64,000 bases of DNA. It comes from JAYFRL01 sp034925905. Its GTDB lineage: Bacteria; Bacillota; Clostridia; Lachnospirales; Anaerotignaceae. Location of the stretch: NCBI GenBank assembly GCA_034925905.1, contig JAYFRL010000001.1:23967-87966 (forward strand). The letters are read 5' to 3'. The first letter of the stretch is position 1; each line of letters begins with the position of its first letter. Of this stretch, positions 24,667 through 33,717 are shown piece by piece. Both the position numbers and the translations under genes were made by a program. The notes below the pieces were generated by a model. It was given only the letters and a program-made list of their open reading frames with translations. It was not told where the DNA came from and made no database searches.

Positions 24667-24755
24667 TAACTAAAGGGTATGATGTCTCTTATAGGCATTA
24701 TACCCTTTAGCGTTTTATAGAGTTGTTGACATTGAGGCTTTATATTTGTTACAAT
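24667..24755 (+). promoter_or_regulatory. Hairpin and promoter before the SAH deaminase gene
   Basis: CTAAAGGGTAT (about 24670) and ATACCCTTTAG (about 24700) form a hairpin that may end the ATPase transcript, though its U tail is weak. TTGACA (24726-24731) and TACAAT (24750-24755) with an 18-bp gap form the likely promoter of the deaminase gene. Confidence 0.55.
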
Positions 24756-24819
24756 TTGTATAATAACTAACTGGGAAAACAAAATCGTCAAAAATCCGGC
24801 ATTATAAGGGGTGTTTAAA

Positions 24820-26127
24820 ATGCTTTTTAAAGACGTTTCAATGCTTGACGAAAACATGCAGCTTTGTGGGCATATGTATGTAGGAACCGAAAAGGATACG
24901 GTAACTTATGTAGGGAACTCCATGCCGGAAAACCCCGAGGTTTTCGGCGAAGTTTATTCAAAACCAAACAGGCTTCTTTTGCCCGGCTTTTTTAATGCAC
25001 ATAGCCATCTGCCAATGACGCTTATGCGCGGCTACGGCGAAAACCTAAGCCTTATGGACTGGCTTACCGGGCGCATCTTTCCTTTTGAGGCCAAGCTTTT
25101 GCCCGAAGACATATATCTCTCCTGCCTGCTTAATATTGCAGAAATGCTTCGCTTTGGCATAGTTTCCTCAACTGATATGTATTTCTCGGGCGACGCTATG
25201 GGCAGGGCTTTTGCCGAAAGCGGTGTAAAGGCAAATTTCTCGGTTTCATGCGTATGCTCTGACAATTCTAGCTATTTTGACCTGCCGGTTTATAAAGAAG
25301 CTTTAAAAATCCAGAAGGATTTTAACGGGTATGACAACGGCAGGATAAAAACAGAATTTTCACTTCATGCAGAATATACGTCCACAGAGCGCGTTACAAG
25401 AGAAATAGCAAAAGCTGCGGCAGAAAACGGCTCTTCAATCCATGTGCATGTAGCCGAAACCCAAAACGAGGTGCTTGAGTGCAAAGCGCGCCATAACGGC
25501 AAAAGCCCCGTACGTTATTTTGCGGATTGCGGAGTTTTAGATATACATGCAACCGCAGCCCACTGCATACACATAACAGACGAAGACATAGCAATATTAA
25601 AAGAAAAAAATGTTAATGTCGCCACCTGCCCAAAAAGCAATCTTAAGCTTTCAAGCGGCATATGCCCTGCTTCAAAACTTATTGCCGCGGGAGTTAACAC
25701 TGCCATAGGCACAGACAGCGTCGCAAGCAATAATAATTTAAACATGCTTGAAGAAATTAAATTTTTTACCCTGCTTCAAAAAGTTTTAACCAAAAACCCG
25801 TCGGATATAACTCCTTCCGAAGCAATTTATGCGGCAACAAGAGCCGGAGCAATAGCCCAAGGAAGAAAAAATGATTCGGGGCTGATTAAAACAGGCTATA
25901 AAGCGGATATAACCGTTTTTGACACAGATAAAATCTATATGAAACCCGTCCACAATATTTTAAACAATCTGATATATTCCGCATGCGGCACAGACGTATG
26001 CATGACGATGGTTAACGGACGCGTGCTTTATAACGAAGGCGAATATAGAACGCTTGATATAGAAAAGCTTGAATATATGTCTGAAAAATCCCGGTTAAGG
26101 ATATTATCCCAGCTAAGCGCTAAATAA
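24820..26127 (+). CDS. Amidohydrolase, probable SAH/MTA deaminase
   Basis: From ATG 24820, after AAGGGGTG, 435 residues. The GTG at 24811 would overlap the ribosome binding site. It is a metal-dependent amidohydrolase of the chlorohydrolase/guanine deaminase branch: GFFNAHSHLPMTLMRGYGE with the HxH pair, HVHVAETQNE, HCIHITDEDI and GTDSVASNNNLNMLEEIK. The closest characterised group deaminates S-adenosylhomocysteine, methylthioadenosine or adenosine to inosyl products. It would recycle SAM by-products, and so links loosely to the methyltransfer and one-carbon genes further on. Exact substrate not provable from sequence. Confidence 0.85.
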   Translation: MLFKDVSMLDENMQLCGHMYVGTEKDTVTYVGNSMPENPEVFGEVYSKPNRLLLPGFFNAHSHLPMTLMRGYGENLSLMDWLTGRIFPFEAKLLPEDIYLSCLLNIAEMLRFGIVSSTDMYFSGDAMGRAFAESGVKANFSVSCVCSDNSSYFDLPVYKEALKIQKDFNGYDNGRIKTEFSLHAEYTSTERVTREIAKAAAENGSSIHVHVAETQNEVLECKARHNGKSPVRYFADCGVLDIHATAAHCIHITDEDIAILKEKNVNVATCPKSNLKLSSGICPASKLIAAGVNTAIGTDSVASNNNLNMLEEIKFFTLLQKVLTKNPSDITPSEAIYAATRAGAIAQGRKNDSGLIKTGYKADITVFDTDKIYMKPVHNILNNLIYSACGTDVCMTMVNGRVLYNEGEYRTLDIEKLEYMSEKSRLRILSQLSAK

Positions 26128-26151
26128 AATTTATTTTTTTAAACATAATAT

Positions 26152-26187
26152 ACAATATAAAAAAAACGGTATGGCTAAGCCATACCG
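26152..26187 (-). terminator. Terminator of the DUF1836 gene
   Basis: CGGTATGG and CCATACCG (26167-26187) form a hairpin around CTAAG. The A run before it becomes a U tail for leftward transcripts. Confidence 0.8.
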
Positions 26188-26195
26188 CGAACATC

Positions 26196-26720
26196 TTATT
26201 TAGATTTTATATACTCCATATATTTGTTTAAATAAACCTTATGGGCCACCGTTGCAACAGCCATCCGGGTTATTTTCGTCTCCTCGGTCTCTTTTGTGGC
26301 CGTGCTTTTCATAGGTCCGCTTTCTTCAAAAATTGTTTTTAATATATTTTCAAGCTCCGTGCAAAAATAATTATATGATATATCCAAAGGATATGTGGCT
26401 TTTTGAACTTCCAAAAGCCGGCGTATATCAGAGATGGAGAGAGATTGCTTAACGGTAAATATAAATATCAGATAAGCCATATGCTCTCTTGAATATTTTT
26501 TCTTAACGGGTCTTGAAATAACACCGTATTTTATATAATTGCTTATCATTGAAGGGGTTGCAAAAGCCTCGCCCTTTTCGCCAAATAATGGCGTCAAAAT
26601 ATCATCCAGATATATTATGATTTGTTCCATATAAAGACCCATACCGGGCAACTCTTCATATCTGGGCAGATAAAAAGTTGACATTTGCTTTGCAAATTCA
26701 GATGCTATAAAGCTGTCCAT
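26196..26720 (-). CDS. DUF1836 protein
   Basis: A 174-residue protein with the DUF1836 layout. The N-terminal helices are followed by a MerR-like helix-turn-helix region: TPSMISNYIKYGVISRPVKKKYSREHMAYLIFI. A conserved ISDIRRLLE helix comes next, then a variable tail. The look is that of a small cytoplasmic DNA-binding regulator common in Lachnospiraceae and other Clostridia. No target is known. It is monocistronic and convergent with the deaminase gene. GGAGAATATT precedes its ATG. Confidence 0.8.
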   Translation of the reverse strand: MDSFIASEFAKQMSTFYLPRYEELPGMGLYMEQIIIYLDDILTPLFGEKGEAFATPSMISNYIKYGVISRPVKKKYSREHMAYLIFIFTVKQSLSISDIRRLLEVQKATYPLDISYNYFCTELENILKTIFEESGPMKSTATKETEETKITRMAVATVAHKVYLNKYMEYIKSK

Positions 26721-26801
26721 AATATTCTCCTTTTCCTTGGTTAATATGGATAAAATTATTTTACCACAAACAAAATTATTTTACAAGGTTATTAATACAT
26801 A

Positions 26802-26830
26802 TTGACATAGTATTTAAAACTATATATAAT
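26802..26830 (+). promoter_or_regulatory. degV promoter
   Basis: TTGACA (26802-26807) and TATAAT (26825-26830) are exactly 17 bp apart. Confidence 0.8.
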
Positions 26831-26862
26831 AGTATTTAACATCTTTTTGGAGGGTATGAAAT

Positions 26863-27705
26863 ATGAAGTTTAATATAGTTGTGGATAGCAGTTGCGATTT
26901 GAGAAAACTTGAAACTTCCTCGGAAGATATTGGTTTTTCCCATGTTCCCTTAAGCATTATTGTTGGGAATGATATTTTTGTTGATGATGAAAACCTCGAT
27001 ACAAGTGATATGATTGATAAAATATACTCTTATAAAGGCAAGACCGGAACAGCATGTCCTTCTCCCGAAGCCTGGTATAATAAATTTATGATGGCAGATG
27101 AAATTATAGCCATAACCATAACCGGCTCGCTTTCCGGAAGCTATAACAGCGCCTGTTTGGCAAAAACAATGGTGCTTGAAAAGCATCCTGATAAAAAGAT
27201 ACATGTCATTGATTCCTTGTCTACAGGACCTGAAATGTCGCTTATAGCAAAAAAAGCCGCCGAGCTTGCCGCAAGCGGCAAAGATTTTTACGGCGTATGT
27301 TCCGAATTGGAAGAATACAGAAAATCAACTCATCTTCTTTTTGTGCTTAAAAGCCTTGAAAACCTCGCAAAAAACGGGCGTGTAAGCAAAGCTGTGGCCA
27401 AAGTGGCCGGTATTCTCAACATACAGGTGGTTGGCATAGCAAGCAGCGAAGGAACTCTTAAGCTGCTTAGTCAATGCAGGGGAGCAAGCAAAACTTATGC
27501 AAAAATTATAGAAGAAATAAAACAACGCGGATATAAGGGTGGAAAAATAATATTGACACACTGCTTAAACGAAAAAGCCGCGGAAGCCCTTAAAACCCTG
27601 TTTATAGAAGCCCTCGGCGCAAGCAATATAGACGTAATGCCTTCAAGTGGTCTTTGCTGCTATTATGCCGAAAAAGGCGGGCTTCTTATAGGATTTGAAG
27701 CTTAA
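26863..27705 (+). CDS. DegV family fatty-acid-binding protein
   Basis: A 280-residue protein with the DegV/FakB fold. DSSCDL at the N-terminus, TGTACPSPEAWYNKF and ITGSLSGSYNSACLA contain the Thr and Ser that bind the acyl carboxylate, and the C-terminal half shows LKSLENLAKNGRVSKAVAKVAGILNI. FakB proteins present exogenous fatty acids to the FakA kinase for incorporation into phospholipid. fakA is not here. The gene has its own promoter and a strong terminator. Confidence 0.92.
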   Translation: MKFNIVVDSSCDLRKLETSSEDIGFSHVPLSIIVGNDIFVDDENLDTSDMIDKIYSYKGKTGTACPSPEAWYNKFMMADEIIAITITGSLSGSYNSACLAKTMVLEKHPDKKIHVIDSLSTGPEMSLIAKKAAELAASGKDFYGVCSELEEYRKSTHLLFVLKSLENLAKNGRVSKAVAKVAGILNIQVVGIASSEGTLKLLSQCRGASKTYAKIIEEIKQRGYKGGKIILTHCLNEKAAEALKTLFIEALGASNIDVMPSSGLCCYYAEKGGLLIGFEA

Positions 27706-27742
27706 AAAGAATTCTCACTAAGCCAATAACTTTTTTCTTATA

Positions 27743-27778
27743 AAATAAAAAAAACCCTTAACGGGTTTTTTTATTTTA
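27743..27778. terminator. Bidirectional terminator between degV and glnS
   Basis: AAAATAAAAAAAACCC and GGGTTTTTTTATTTT flank the loop TTAAC, giving a U tail on both strands for the convergent genes. Confidence 0.85.
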
Positions 27779-27791
27779 TATTAATTATTTT

Positions 27792-29465
27792 TTATGCCTT
27801 AAACGAGCTTTTAAGAGAAACTATCCTGTTGAAAACAAGAGCGTCTTCCTTTGAATCTTTTGTATCCACAACAAAATATCCGTTTCTCATAAACTGGAAC
27901 CTTTCCCCAGGTTTTGAACCTGCAACCGAAGGCTCTATAAAACAGTTTTCAAGCACTGTAACCGACTTCGGGTTTTTAATCATTTCTCCGTTTGGATCGG
28001 GGTTGTCAAGCATAAGCGAATCGTAAAGCCGAACCGTAGCTTTTATGCTTTCACTTACACAAACCCAGTGCAGCGTGCCTTTAACCTTCCTGCCTTCAAA
28101 GCCTGACCCGCTTTTGGTTTCGGGGTCATAGGTGCAATGTATTTCTTTTATGCTTTCGTCCTCATTTTTTATAACTCCTATGCATTTAACAAAATACGCA
28201 CCTTTAAGCCGGACTTCGTTTCCCGGATAAAGCCTGAAAAACTTTTTAGCCGGTTCTTCCATAAAATCCTCGGCTTCTATATAAAGCTCCCTTGAAAAAG
28301 GAACCTGCCTTGTTCCAAGCTCGGGGTTCTCGGCGTTGTTTTCAATGTCTAAAAATTCAACCTGACCCTTGGGGTAGTTTGTTATAACAAGCTTAACAGG
28401 ATTTAAAACAGCCATAACAACCTTTGATTTTTCTTTTAAATCGTCTCTTATACAATGGTCTAAAAGAGCGGAATCAACAACGCTGTTTGCTTTTGAAACG
28501 CCTATTTCTTCGCAGAAATTCCTTATCGCCGAAGGGGTTATGCCCCTGCGCCTTAAACCGCATATGGTTGGCATTCTAGGGTCGTCCCAACCGTCAACCT
28601 CACCGCTTTCAACAAGCGCGCGCAGAAGCCTTTTACTCATAACCGTATTCGTAAGCTCAAGACGCGCAAACTCTATCTGGCGCGGAATAATATCAAAGCC
28701 GCCGACATTTTCTATAACCCAATCGTAAAGCGGTCTATGATCCTCAAATTCAAGAGTACATATGGAATGTGTTATGCCTTCTATGGCATCCTCAAGAGGA
28801 TGCGCATAATCATACATCGGGTATATACACCATTTATCACCCGTTCTATGATGCTCCGAATGGGATATCCTGTATATAACAGGGTCCCTCATGTTTATGT
28901 TCGGACTGGCCATGTCTATTTTCGCACGCAGGGTTTTCTCTCCATCTGCAAATTCTCCAGCTCTCATTCTCTCAAAAAGCTCAAGATTTTCCTCTATGCT
29001 CCTGTTCCTATATGGGCTTTCTTTACCCGGAGTGTTTAAGGTCCCTCTATATTGCCTCATTTCTTCTGACGTAAGCTCGCAAACAAAGGCCTTGCCCTTC
29101 TTTATAAGGATTACGGCAAACTCATAAAACTCATTAAAATATTCAGAAGCAAAATAAAGTCTGTCTTCCCAATCAAATCCGAGCCATTTAACGTCTTCTT
29201 CTATGGAATTCACATATTCCACATCTTCTTTTGTTGGGTTTGTGTCATCAAACCTTAAATTGCATTTCCCGCCATAAAGCTTCGCAAGACCAAAGTTTAA
29301 GCATATAGACTTGGCATGCCCTATGTGCAGATATCCGTTAGGCTCAGGTGGAAAACGGGTGTTAAGCCTATTAAGCTCACCTTTTAAGTCTTCCTGAATA
29401 TAGCTATGTATGAAGTTACCCGTTGCACCCAAGCTGTTTTCGGGAACAGGCGTGTTATTTTCCAT
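27792..29465 (-). CDS. glnS: Glutaminyl-tRNA synthetase
   Basis: A 557-residue class I synthetase. RFPPEPNGYLHIGHAKS contains the HIGH signature and VMSKRLL the KMSKS equivalent. The C-terminal two-barrel anticodon-binding domain follows and ends ...FVVDTKDSKEDALVFNRIVSLKSSF. It charges tRNA-Gln directly. Many Firmicutes rely on GatCAB transamidation instead, and GlnS in Clostridia is generally explained by ancient transfer from proteobacteria. AGGAGGCATTATT before the ATG sets the start. Monocistronic, with no T-box visible upstream. Confidence 0.96.
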   Translation of the reverse strand: MENNTPVPENSLGATGNFIHSYIQEDLKGELNRLNTRFPPEPNGYLHIGHAKSICLNFGLAKLYGGKCNLRFDDTNPTKEDVEYVNSIEEDVKWLGFDWEDRLYFASEYFNEFYEFAVILIKKGKAFVCELTSEEMRQYRGTLNTPGKESPYRNRSIEENLELFERMRAGEFADGEKTLRAKIDMASPNINMRDPVIYRISHSEHHRTGDKWCIYPMYDYAHPLEDAIEGITHSICTLEFEDHRPLYDWVIENVGGFDIIPRQIEFARLELTNTVMSKRLLRALVESGEVDGWDDPRMPTICGLRRRGITPSAIRNFCEEIGVSKANSVVDSALLDHCIRDDLKEKSKVVMAVLNPVKLVITNYPKGQVEFLDIENNAENPELGTRQVPFSRELYIEAEDFMEEPAKKFFRLYPGNEVRLKGAYFVKCIGVIKNEDESIKEIHCTYDPETKSGSGFEGRKVKGTLHWVCVSESIKATVRLYDSLMLDNPDPNGEMIKNPKSVTVLENCFIEPSVAGSKPGERFQFMRNGYFVVDTKDSKEDALVFNRIVSLKSSFKA

Positions 29466-29617
29466 AATAATGCCTCCTACAAAAAATAAATCCTCTATTC
29501 GTCTAATATACTATATTTGCCCTAAAACGTCAATTGTATACATTACAGCATATTGTTTTTATTTTTGTTATTTATTTCCATCAACTCGGCTTTTTAATTT
29601 TTTTTATAATTTATTAT

Positions 29618-29665
29618 AAAAGCATAAAAACACCGCTTCATTATGAAGTGGTGTTTTTATGCTTT
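29618..29665. terminator. Bidirectional terminator-like palindrome
   Basis: AAAGCATAAAAACACCGCTTCAT and ATGAAGTGGTGTTTTTATGC pair almost perfectly. It lies downstream of the PPC gene (leftward) and upstream of glnS, so its main use is stopping PPC transcripts. Confidence 0.8.
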
Positions 29666-29685
29666 TATTTGTTTTTTTTTTATTT

Positions 29686-30150
29686 TTAATTTTCCGGATG
29701 GAGAACATTCATTTCTGTTTCGTCATCATATTTCCTTACAAGGTTAATGTTATCAAGAACGCCGATAACAACTTCAACAGTTATAAGGCATTCGTTTCCT
29801 TCTATAAGATGTCCGCCCATACAGATTCCGTTTGAATTGGCAACCGTAAAATGAACATGCATGTTTATTTTGCCATCTTCACCGTGAGAAACAGTTCCCT
29901 GTGCGCTTAAAAGCTCTGTTACGCCTGGCATAACAATTGGAGCGCTATATCCATATCCGAATTTTGAGCCTGGAATCGGAACCGGATCAAAAAAACGTGT
30001 TGCCTGAAGGCTTCCCATTGCGCTTAATATAACAGCATTTTTAACGTCATATTTCTCGCAAACCTTTTCGATACCTTTCATAAGGTCTTCTCCAGGGCCA
30101 AGCCTGAAAGCTATAACCTTGCTGATATTTCCCATAGCTGATGTTATCAT
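29686..30150 (-). CDS. PPC/DUF296 domain DNA-binding protein
   Basis: A 154-residue single-domain protein of the plants-and-prokaryotes-conserved (PPC) family. FRLGPGEDLMKGIEKVCEKYDVKNAVILSAMGSLQATRF starts the fold. HVHFTVANSNGICMGGHLIEG supplies the conserved histidines that can bind a metal, and CLITVEVVI ends it. In plants the domain is part of AT-hook proteins. Bacterial stand-alone forms are trimers of unknown role. It is monocistronic with no clear functional partner. Confidence 0.85.
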   Translation of the reverse strand: MITSAMGNISKVIAFRLGPGEDLMKGIEKVCEKYDVKNAVILSAMGSLQATRFFDPVPIPGSKFGYGYSAPIVMPGVTELLSAQGTVSHGEDGKINMHVHFTVANSNGICMGGHLIEGNECLITVEVVIGVLDNINLVRKYDDETEMNVLHPEN

Positions 30151-30466
30151 AATTAAAACCTCCCTTGTATTTTTATTAGAACTTCAAGTTTTATTTTACA
30201 CTATAAACATAAAAAAGAAAAGCCTATTCTTGTTAATTTTGGTAATTAAAATTAGACACGCCGGTTTAAAATATTTTTATATAAAACATTTAATATATCG
30301 TTCATATACAAAATAAGCTTTTTTAAATATGCCCGCAATTAAAATAAGAACATCTCCAGTTTGATTTTCTTTATAACCCTTTTAATATTTTAACACGTTT
30401 TTTTATATTGAAATGAAGCTTATATGATGTATACTTATATTAAAAATCGAAGAAGGAAATTTTGCC

Positions 30467-32041
30467 ATGTTGAAAATAAGCGATATAAAAGTTGATATAA
30501 CTAAAGACGAAGATATAAAAAGCCACATAGCAAAAAAGCTTAGGATACCCGAAAGCGATATCCTTAAAATTGAAATCGTACGCAAATCCACAGACGCCCG
30601 GAAAAGAAGCGATATACACTTCGTATATACGGTTAACGCCGAATTTAGGGATGAAAAACGTATCCTTTCTTTCAAAAACCCATGCGTATCCCCGGCAGAA
30701 GAATACGTTTATTCCATGCCGGAAGGAACAGCCGTTTTCAATAATCCTCCGCTTATTGTGGGCTTTGGACCTGCGGGCATGTTTGCCTCTTTATTGCTTT
30801 CAAGGCTTGGAGCAAATCCTGTTGTTATAGAACAAGGCGAAGAAATTGATGCCCGGACAAAAAGCGTATATTCCTTCTGGAGCGGTGGAAAACCAAACCC
30901 TCTTTCAAACGTGCAGTTCGGTGAAGGCGGAGCTGGCACATTTTCAGACGGCAAGCTTACCACACGTATAAAAGACAACCGCGCAGTTCAGGTTTTAAAA
31001 TGGCTTAGGGACATAGGCGGTGCGCCGGAAGAAATAACTTACCTGGCAAAGCCCCACATAGGAACGGACAAGCTTAAAGGCGTTGTTAAAAACATAAGGC
31101 AAGATATTATATCAAATGGCGGTAAAATACTTTTTAATACAAGGCTTATTAATTTAGACATCAAAAACGGAGCCGTCTGCGGAGCTTATACCTCGGCAGG
31201 CTATATAAAAACCGAAAATATAATACTTGCCATAGGCCACAGCGCAAGAAATACTTTTAATTCTCTTTTTGAATCGGGAGTTGAAATGGAGCAAAAGCCC
31301 TTTGCCGTAGGGGTACGTATAGAGCATCTGCAAAAGGACATAAACAAAGTCCAATACAAAACATCTGAGGAAGAAATCGCTTTAGGCGCGGCCGATTATA
31401 AGCTGACATATAAAACTTCGGAGGGCAGAGGAGTATACACCTTCTGCATGTGCCCCGGCGGAAGCGTTGTTGCCGCTTCGTCCGAAGAAGGCGGAGTGGT
31501 TACAAACGGTATGAGCTTTCATTCAAGAAGCGGCGAAAACGCAAATTCCGCCCTTTTAGTTCAGATATATCCAGAGGATTTTGAGGATAGTCATCCCCTT
31601 TCCGGAATGCTTTTCCAGCGCGACCTGGAGCAAAAAGCCTTTGCCGCAGGCGGAAAAACATATGCCGCTCCGGCGCAAACCGTTGGAAGCTTCTTAAAAG
31701 GCAAAAAAAACGAACCGGAGGATGTTTTGCCAAGCTACGCTCCTTGTGTGCGATACACTAATTTAGATGAGTTTCTCCCGCCTTTCATATGCCGTGCGCT
31801 TAAAGAAACAATCCCTGAAATGGGTAGGCATCTTAGAGGCTTTGATTCGGATTCCGCAATATTAACAGCCATAGAATCCAGAAGCTCATGCTCTGTGCGC
31901 ATATTAAGAGATAACTTCGGCTTAAGCAATATAAAAGGGCTTTATCCGGCAGGCGAAGGCGCCGGCTATGCAGGCGGAATAATTTCTTCAGCAGTTGACG
32001 GGATTTTTCAAGCGGAAAACGTATGGAAAAATAATGCTTAA
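30467..32041 (+). CDS. COG2509-type FAD-dependent dehydrogenase
   Basis: A 524-residue flavoprotein. The N-terminal 90 residues form a small alpha/beta domain typical of this group. VGFGPAGMFASLLLSRLGANPVVIEQG (about 98-124) is the FAD-binding Rossmann motif. FGEGGAGTFSDGKLTTRIKD, YTFCMCPGGSVVAASSEEGGVVTNGMS and the C-terminal GLYPAGEGAGYAGGIISSAVDG are the group signatures. No substrate is known. It may act on a cellular quinone or tetrapyrrole-like compound, but that is speculation. GAAGGAAA precedes the ATG. About 315 bases upstream (30151-30466) show no gene. Confidence 0.88.
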   Translation: MLKISDIKVDITKDEDIKSHIAKKLRIPESDILKIEIVRKSTDARKRSDIHFVYTVNAEFRDEKRILSFKNPCVSPAEEYVYSMPEGTAVFNNPPLIVGFGPAGMFASLLLSRLGANPVVIEQGEEIDARTKSVYSFWSGGKPNPLSNVQFGEGGAGTFSDGKLTTRIKDNRAVQVLKWLRDIGGAPEEITYLAKPHIGTDKLKGVVKNIRQDIISNGGKILFNTRLINLDIKNGAVCGAYTSAGYIKTENIILAIGHSARNTFNSLFESGVEMEQKPFAVGVRIEHLQKDINKVQYKTSEEEIALGAADYKLTYKTSEGRGVYTFCMCPGGSVVAASSEEGGVVTNGMSFHSRSGENANSALLVQIYPEDFEDSHPLSGMLFQRDLEQKAFAAGGKTYAAPAQTVGSFLKGKKNEPEDVLPSYAPCVRYTNLDEFLPPFICRALKETIPEMGRHLRGFDSDSAILTAIESRSSCSVRILRDNFGLSNIKGLYPAGEGAGYAGGIISSAVDGIFQAENVWKNNA

Positions 32042-32089
32042 AAGACCTTTCCCTTCTTGTATTCTTTTGATATTTAAGCCTCACTTATA

Positions 32090-32202
32090 TTGACCTATCA
32101 CATGACGGCTGTTATAATTAAATATAAAAGGTGGCAACAAGCAGACGTAAAGTAAAAGCTCAAAAGTCTGCTTTTTTGTATTATATGAAAGGGGATAATT
32201 TT
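32090..32202 (+). promoter_or_regulatory. gcv promoter and compact attenuator-like leader
   Basis: TTGACC (32090-32095) and TATAAT (32113-32118) are 17 bp apart. Only about 15 bases after the expected start site, AAGCAGAC (32139-32146) pairs with GTCTGCTT (about 32165-32172) over a 19-base A-rich loop and is followed by TTTTT. A terminator-shaped hairpin between promoter and first gene implies conditional readthrough. Glycine riboswitch core motifs are absent and the leader is far too short for one. The ligand or factor is unknown. Confidence 0.65.
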
Positions 32203-33288
32203 TTGGAGAAAAAAACACCGCTATACGAAACACATGTAAAGTATAAGGGGAAAATAGTGCCCTTCGGAGGCTACCTTCTTCCGGTTCAGTATGAAAGCGG
32301 CGTCATTGCGGAACACATGGCTGTCAGGAAAGCTGCCGGCCTTTTTGACGTCTCTCATATGGGCGAAATACTCCTTAAGGGAAAGGACGCTTTTTCTAAC
32401 CTTCAGCGCCTTATGTCGAACGATTTTTCAAACATGGAAAAATATCAGGCAAGGTATAGCCCTATGCTTAATTTCGAGGGTGGCTTTGTGGACGACCTTA
32501 TAGTGTATAAGGAAGACGACGAAACATATTTTATTGTTGTAAACGCTTCAAACAAGGATAAGGATTTTGAATGGATATCCTCAAACATAAAAGGCGAGGT
32601 TACCGCGGAGGATATCTCCTCAGGCATAGCCCAGCTTGCGCTTCAGGGCCCTAAGTCATATGAAATATTAAAAAAAATAACAGATGAAAAATATATACCC
32701 GAGAAATATTATCATGCCATTTTTAACGCATATATTTCAGACATGAAATGTATCATATCAAGAACAGGTTACACAGGAGAAGACGGCTTCGAAATATATC
32801 TTGACGCTGCTTTTGGCGAAACTCTCTGGGAAATGCTTATGGAAGCAGGCAAGGAATACGGCCTTATCCCATGCGGTCTTGGAGCAAGAGATACTTTAAG
32901 GCTTGAAGCAGCTATGCCTCTTTACGGTCATGAAATGGACGATAGTATAACGCCCTTTGAAACAGGACTTGGCTTTGCCGTTAAAATGAATAAACCTGAT
33001 TTCATAGGCAAAGAGGCTCTCCTTAAAAAAGGTGAGCCAACAATCACCCGCGTGGGCTTAGACGTTACAGGCAGAGGAATAGTTAGGGAGCATACGGATA
33101 TTTATCTGGGCGACAAAAAAATCGGTCATTCCACTTCGGGAACACATTGCCCATATCTGGGGCGCCCAGTTGCCATGGCCCTTATAGATAAGAAATACGC
33201 AGACTTAGGCACAGAGCTTGAAGCAGAGGTTAGAGGCAGAAAAATAGCCTGCCAGGTTACCGCGCTTCCTTTTTATAAAAAACATTAA
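32203..33288 (+). CDS. gcvT: Glycine cleavage system T protein (aminomethyltransferase)
   Basis: I place the start at TTG 32203, spaced 8 bases from AAAGGGG, giving 361 residues. An extension from 32131 would run back through the leader hairpin. KTPLYETHVKYKGKIVPFGGYLLPVQY is the normal N-terminus. VSHMGEI, RTGYTGEDGFEIY and LGARDTLRLEAAMPLYGHEM follow, and the C-terminal barrel is intact. It releases ammonia from the aminomethyl group on lipoyl-H protein and passes the C1 unit to tetrahydrofolate. It is the first gene of the complete gcvT-H-PA-PB operon. Confidence 0.95.
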   Translation: MEKKTPLYETHVKYKGKIVPFGGYLLPVQYESGVIAEHMAVRKAAGLFDVSHMGEILLKGKDAFSNLQRLMSNDFSNMEKYQARYSPMLNFEGGFVDDLIVYKEDDETYFIVVNASNKDKDFEWISSNIKGEVTAEDISSGIAQLALQGPKSYEILKKITDEKYIPEKYYHAIFNAYISDMKCIISRTGYTGEDGFEIYLDAAFGETLWEMLMEAGKEYGLIPCGLGARDTLRLEAAMPLYGHEMDDSITPFETGLGFAVKMNKPDFIGKEALLKKGEPTITRVGLDVTGRGIVREHTDIYLGDKKIGHSTSGTHCPYLGRPVAMALIDKKYADLGTELEAEVRGRKIACQVTALPFYKKH

Positions 33289-33306
33289 TTTTAGGAGGAA
33301 TTTATT

Positions 33307-33702
33307 ATGAATAACCCTGCAGAATTAAAGTATACAAAAACACATGAATGGCTTCGCATGACAGGTGAGGCTAAGGCGCAAATAGGTCTTACGGACCATG
33401 CACAGCACAGCCTTGGAGACCTTGTTTTCGTTAACCTCCCGGAAAAAGGCGACACGACAACCGCAGGCGAAGAATTTTCAGACGTTGAATCGGTCAAAGC
33501 GGTTTCCGGCGTTTTTTCTCCCGTATCAGGAAATATAACCGCTGTTAATTCGGAGCTTTTAGACAGCCCTGAAAAAATAAACGAAGCACCTTATGGTGCA
33601 TGGTTTGTAGAGGTTTCAGATATAACAGGTTATTCCGAGCTTTTAACAGCTGATGAATATGAAGCGTTTGTTAAAGCCGAGGAGGAAAAAAGCGATTTTT
33701 AA
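33307..33702 (+). CDS. gcvH: Glycine cleavage system H protein
   Basis: A 131-residue lipoyl carrier. ESVKAVSGVFSPVSG contains the lipoylated Lys (about residue 63), in the usual hairpin turn. The N-terminal YTKTHEWLR is family-typical. It shuttles the aminomethyl intermediate between P, T and L proteins. TAGGAGGAATTTATT before the ATG is a strong ribosome binding site, and it starts 18 bases after gcvT. The L protein gene (lpd) is not in the window. Confidence 0.97.
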   Translation: MNNPAELKYTKTHEWLRMTGEAKAQIGLTDHAQHSLGDLVFVNLPEKGDTTTAGEEFSDVESVKAVSGVFSPVSGNITAVNSELLDSPEKINEAPYGAWFVEVSDITGYSELLTADEYEAFVKAEEEKSDF

Positions 33703-33717
33703 CGGAGGGAAAATAAA

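Noticed and set aside
24568..24820. Purine or SAM/SAH riboswitch before the deaminase gene
   Set aside because: Only a simple hairpin and a promoter are seen; no aptamer core for these classes was recognised.
32131..32202. N-terminal extension of GcvT or an in-frame leader peptide
   Set aside because: The extension would translate the terminator hairpin; there is no codon bias for a sensed amino acid and TTG 32203 fits the ribosome binding site and family N-terminus.
32100..32205. Glycine riboswitch upstream of gcvT
   Set aside because: The leader is only about 80 bases and none of the conserved aptamer blocks are visible.
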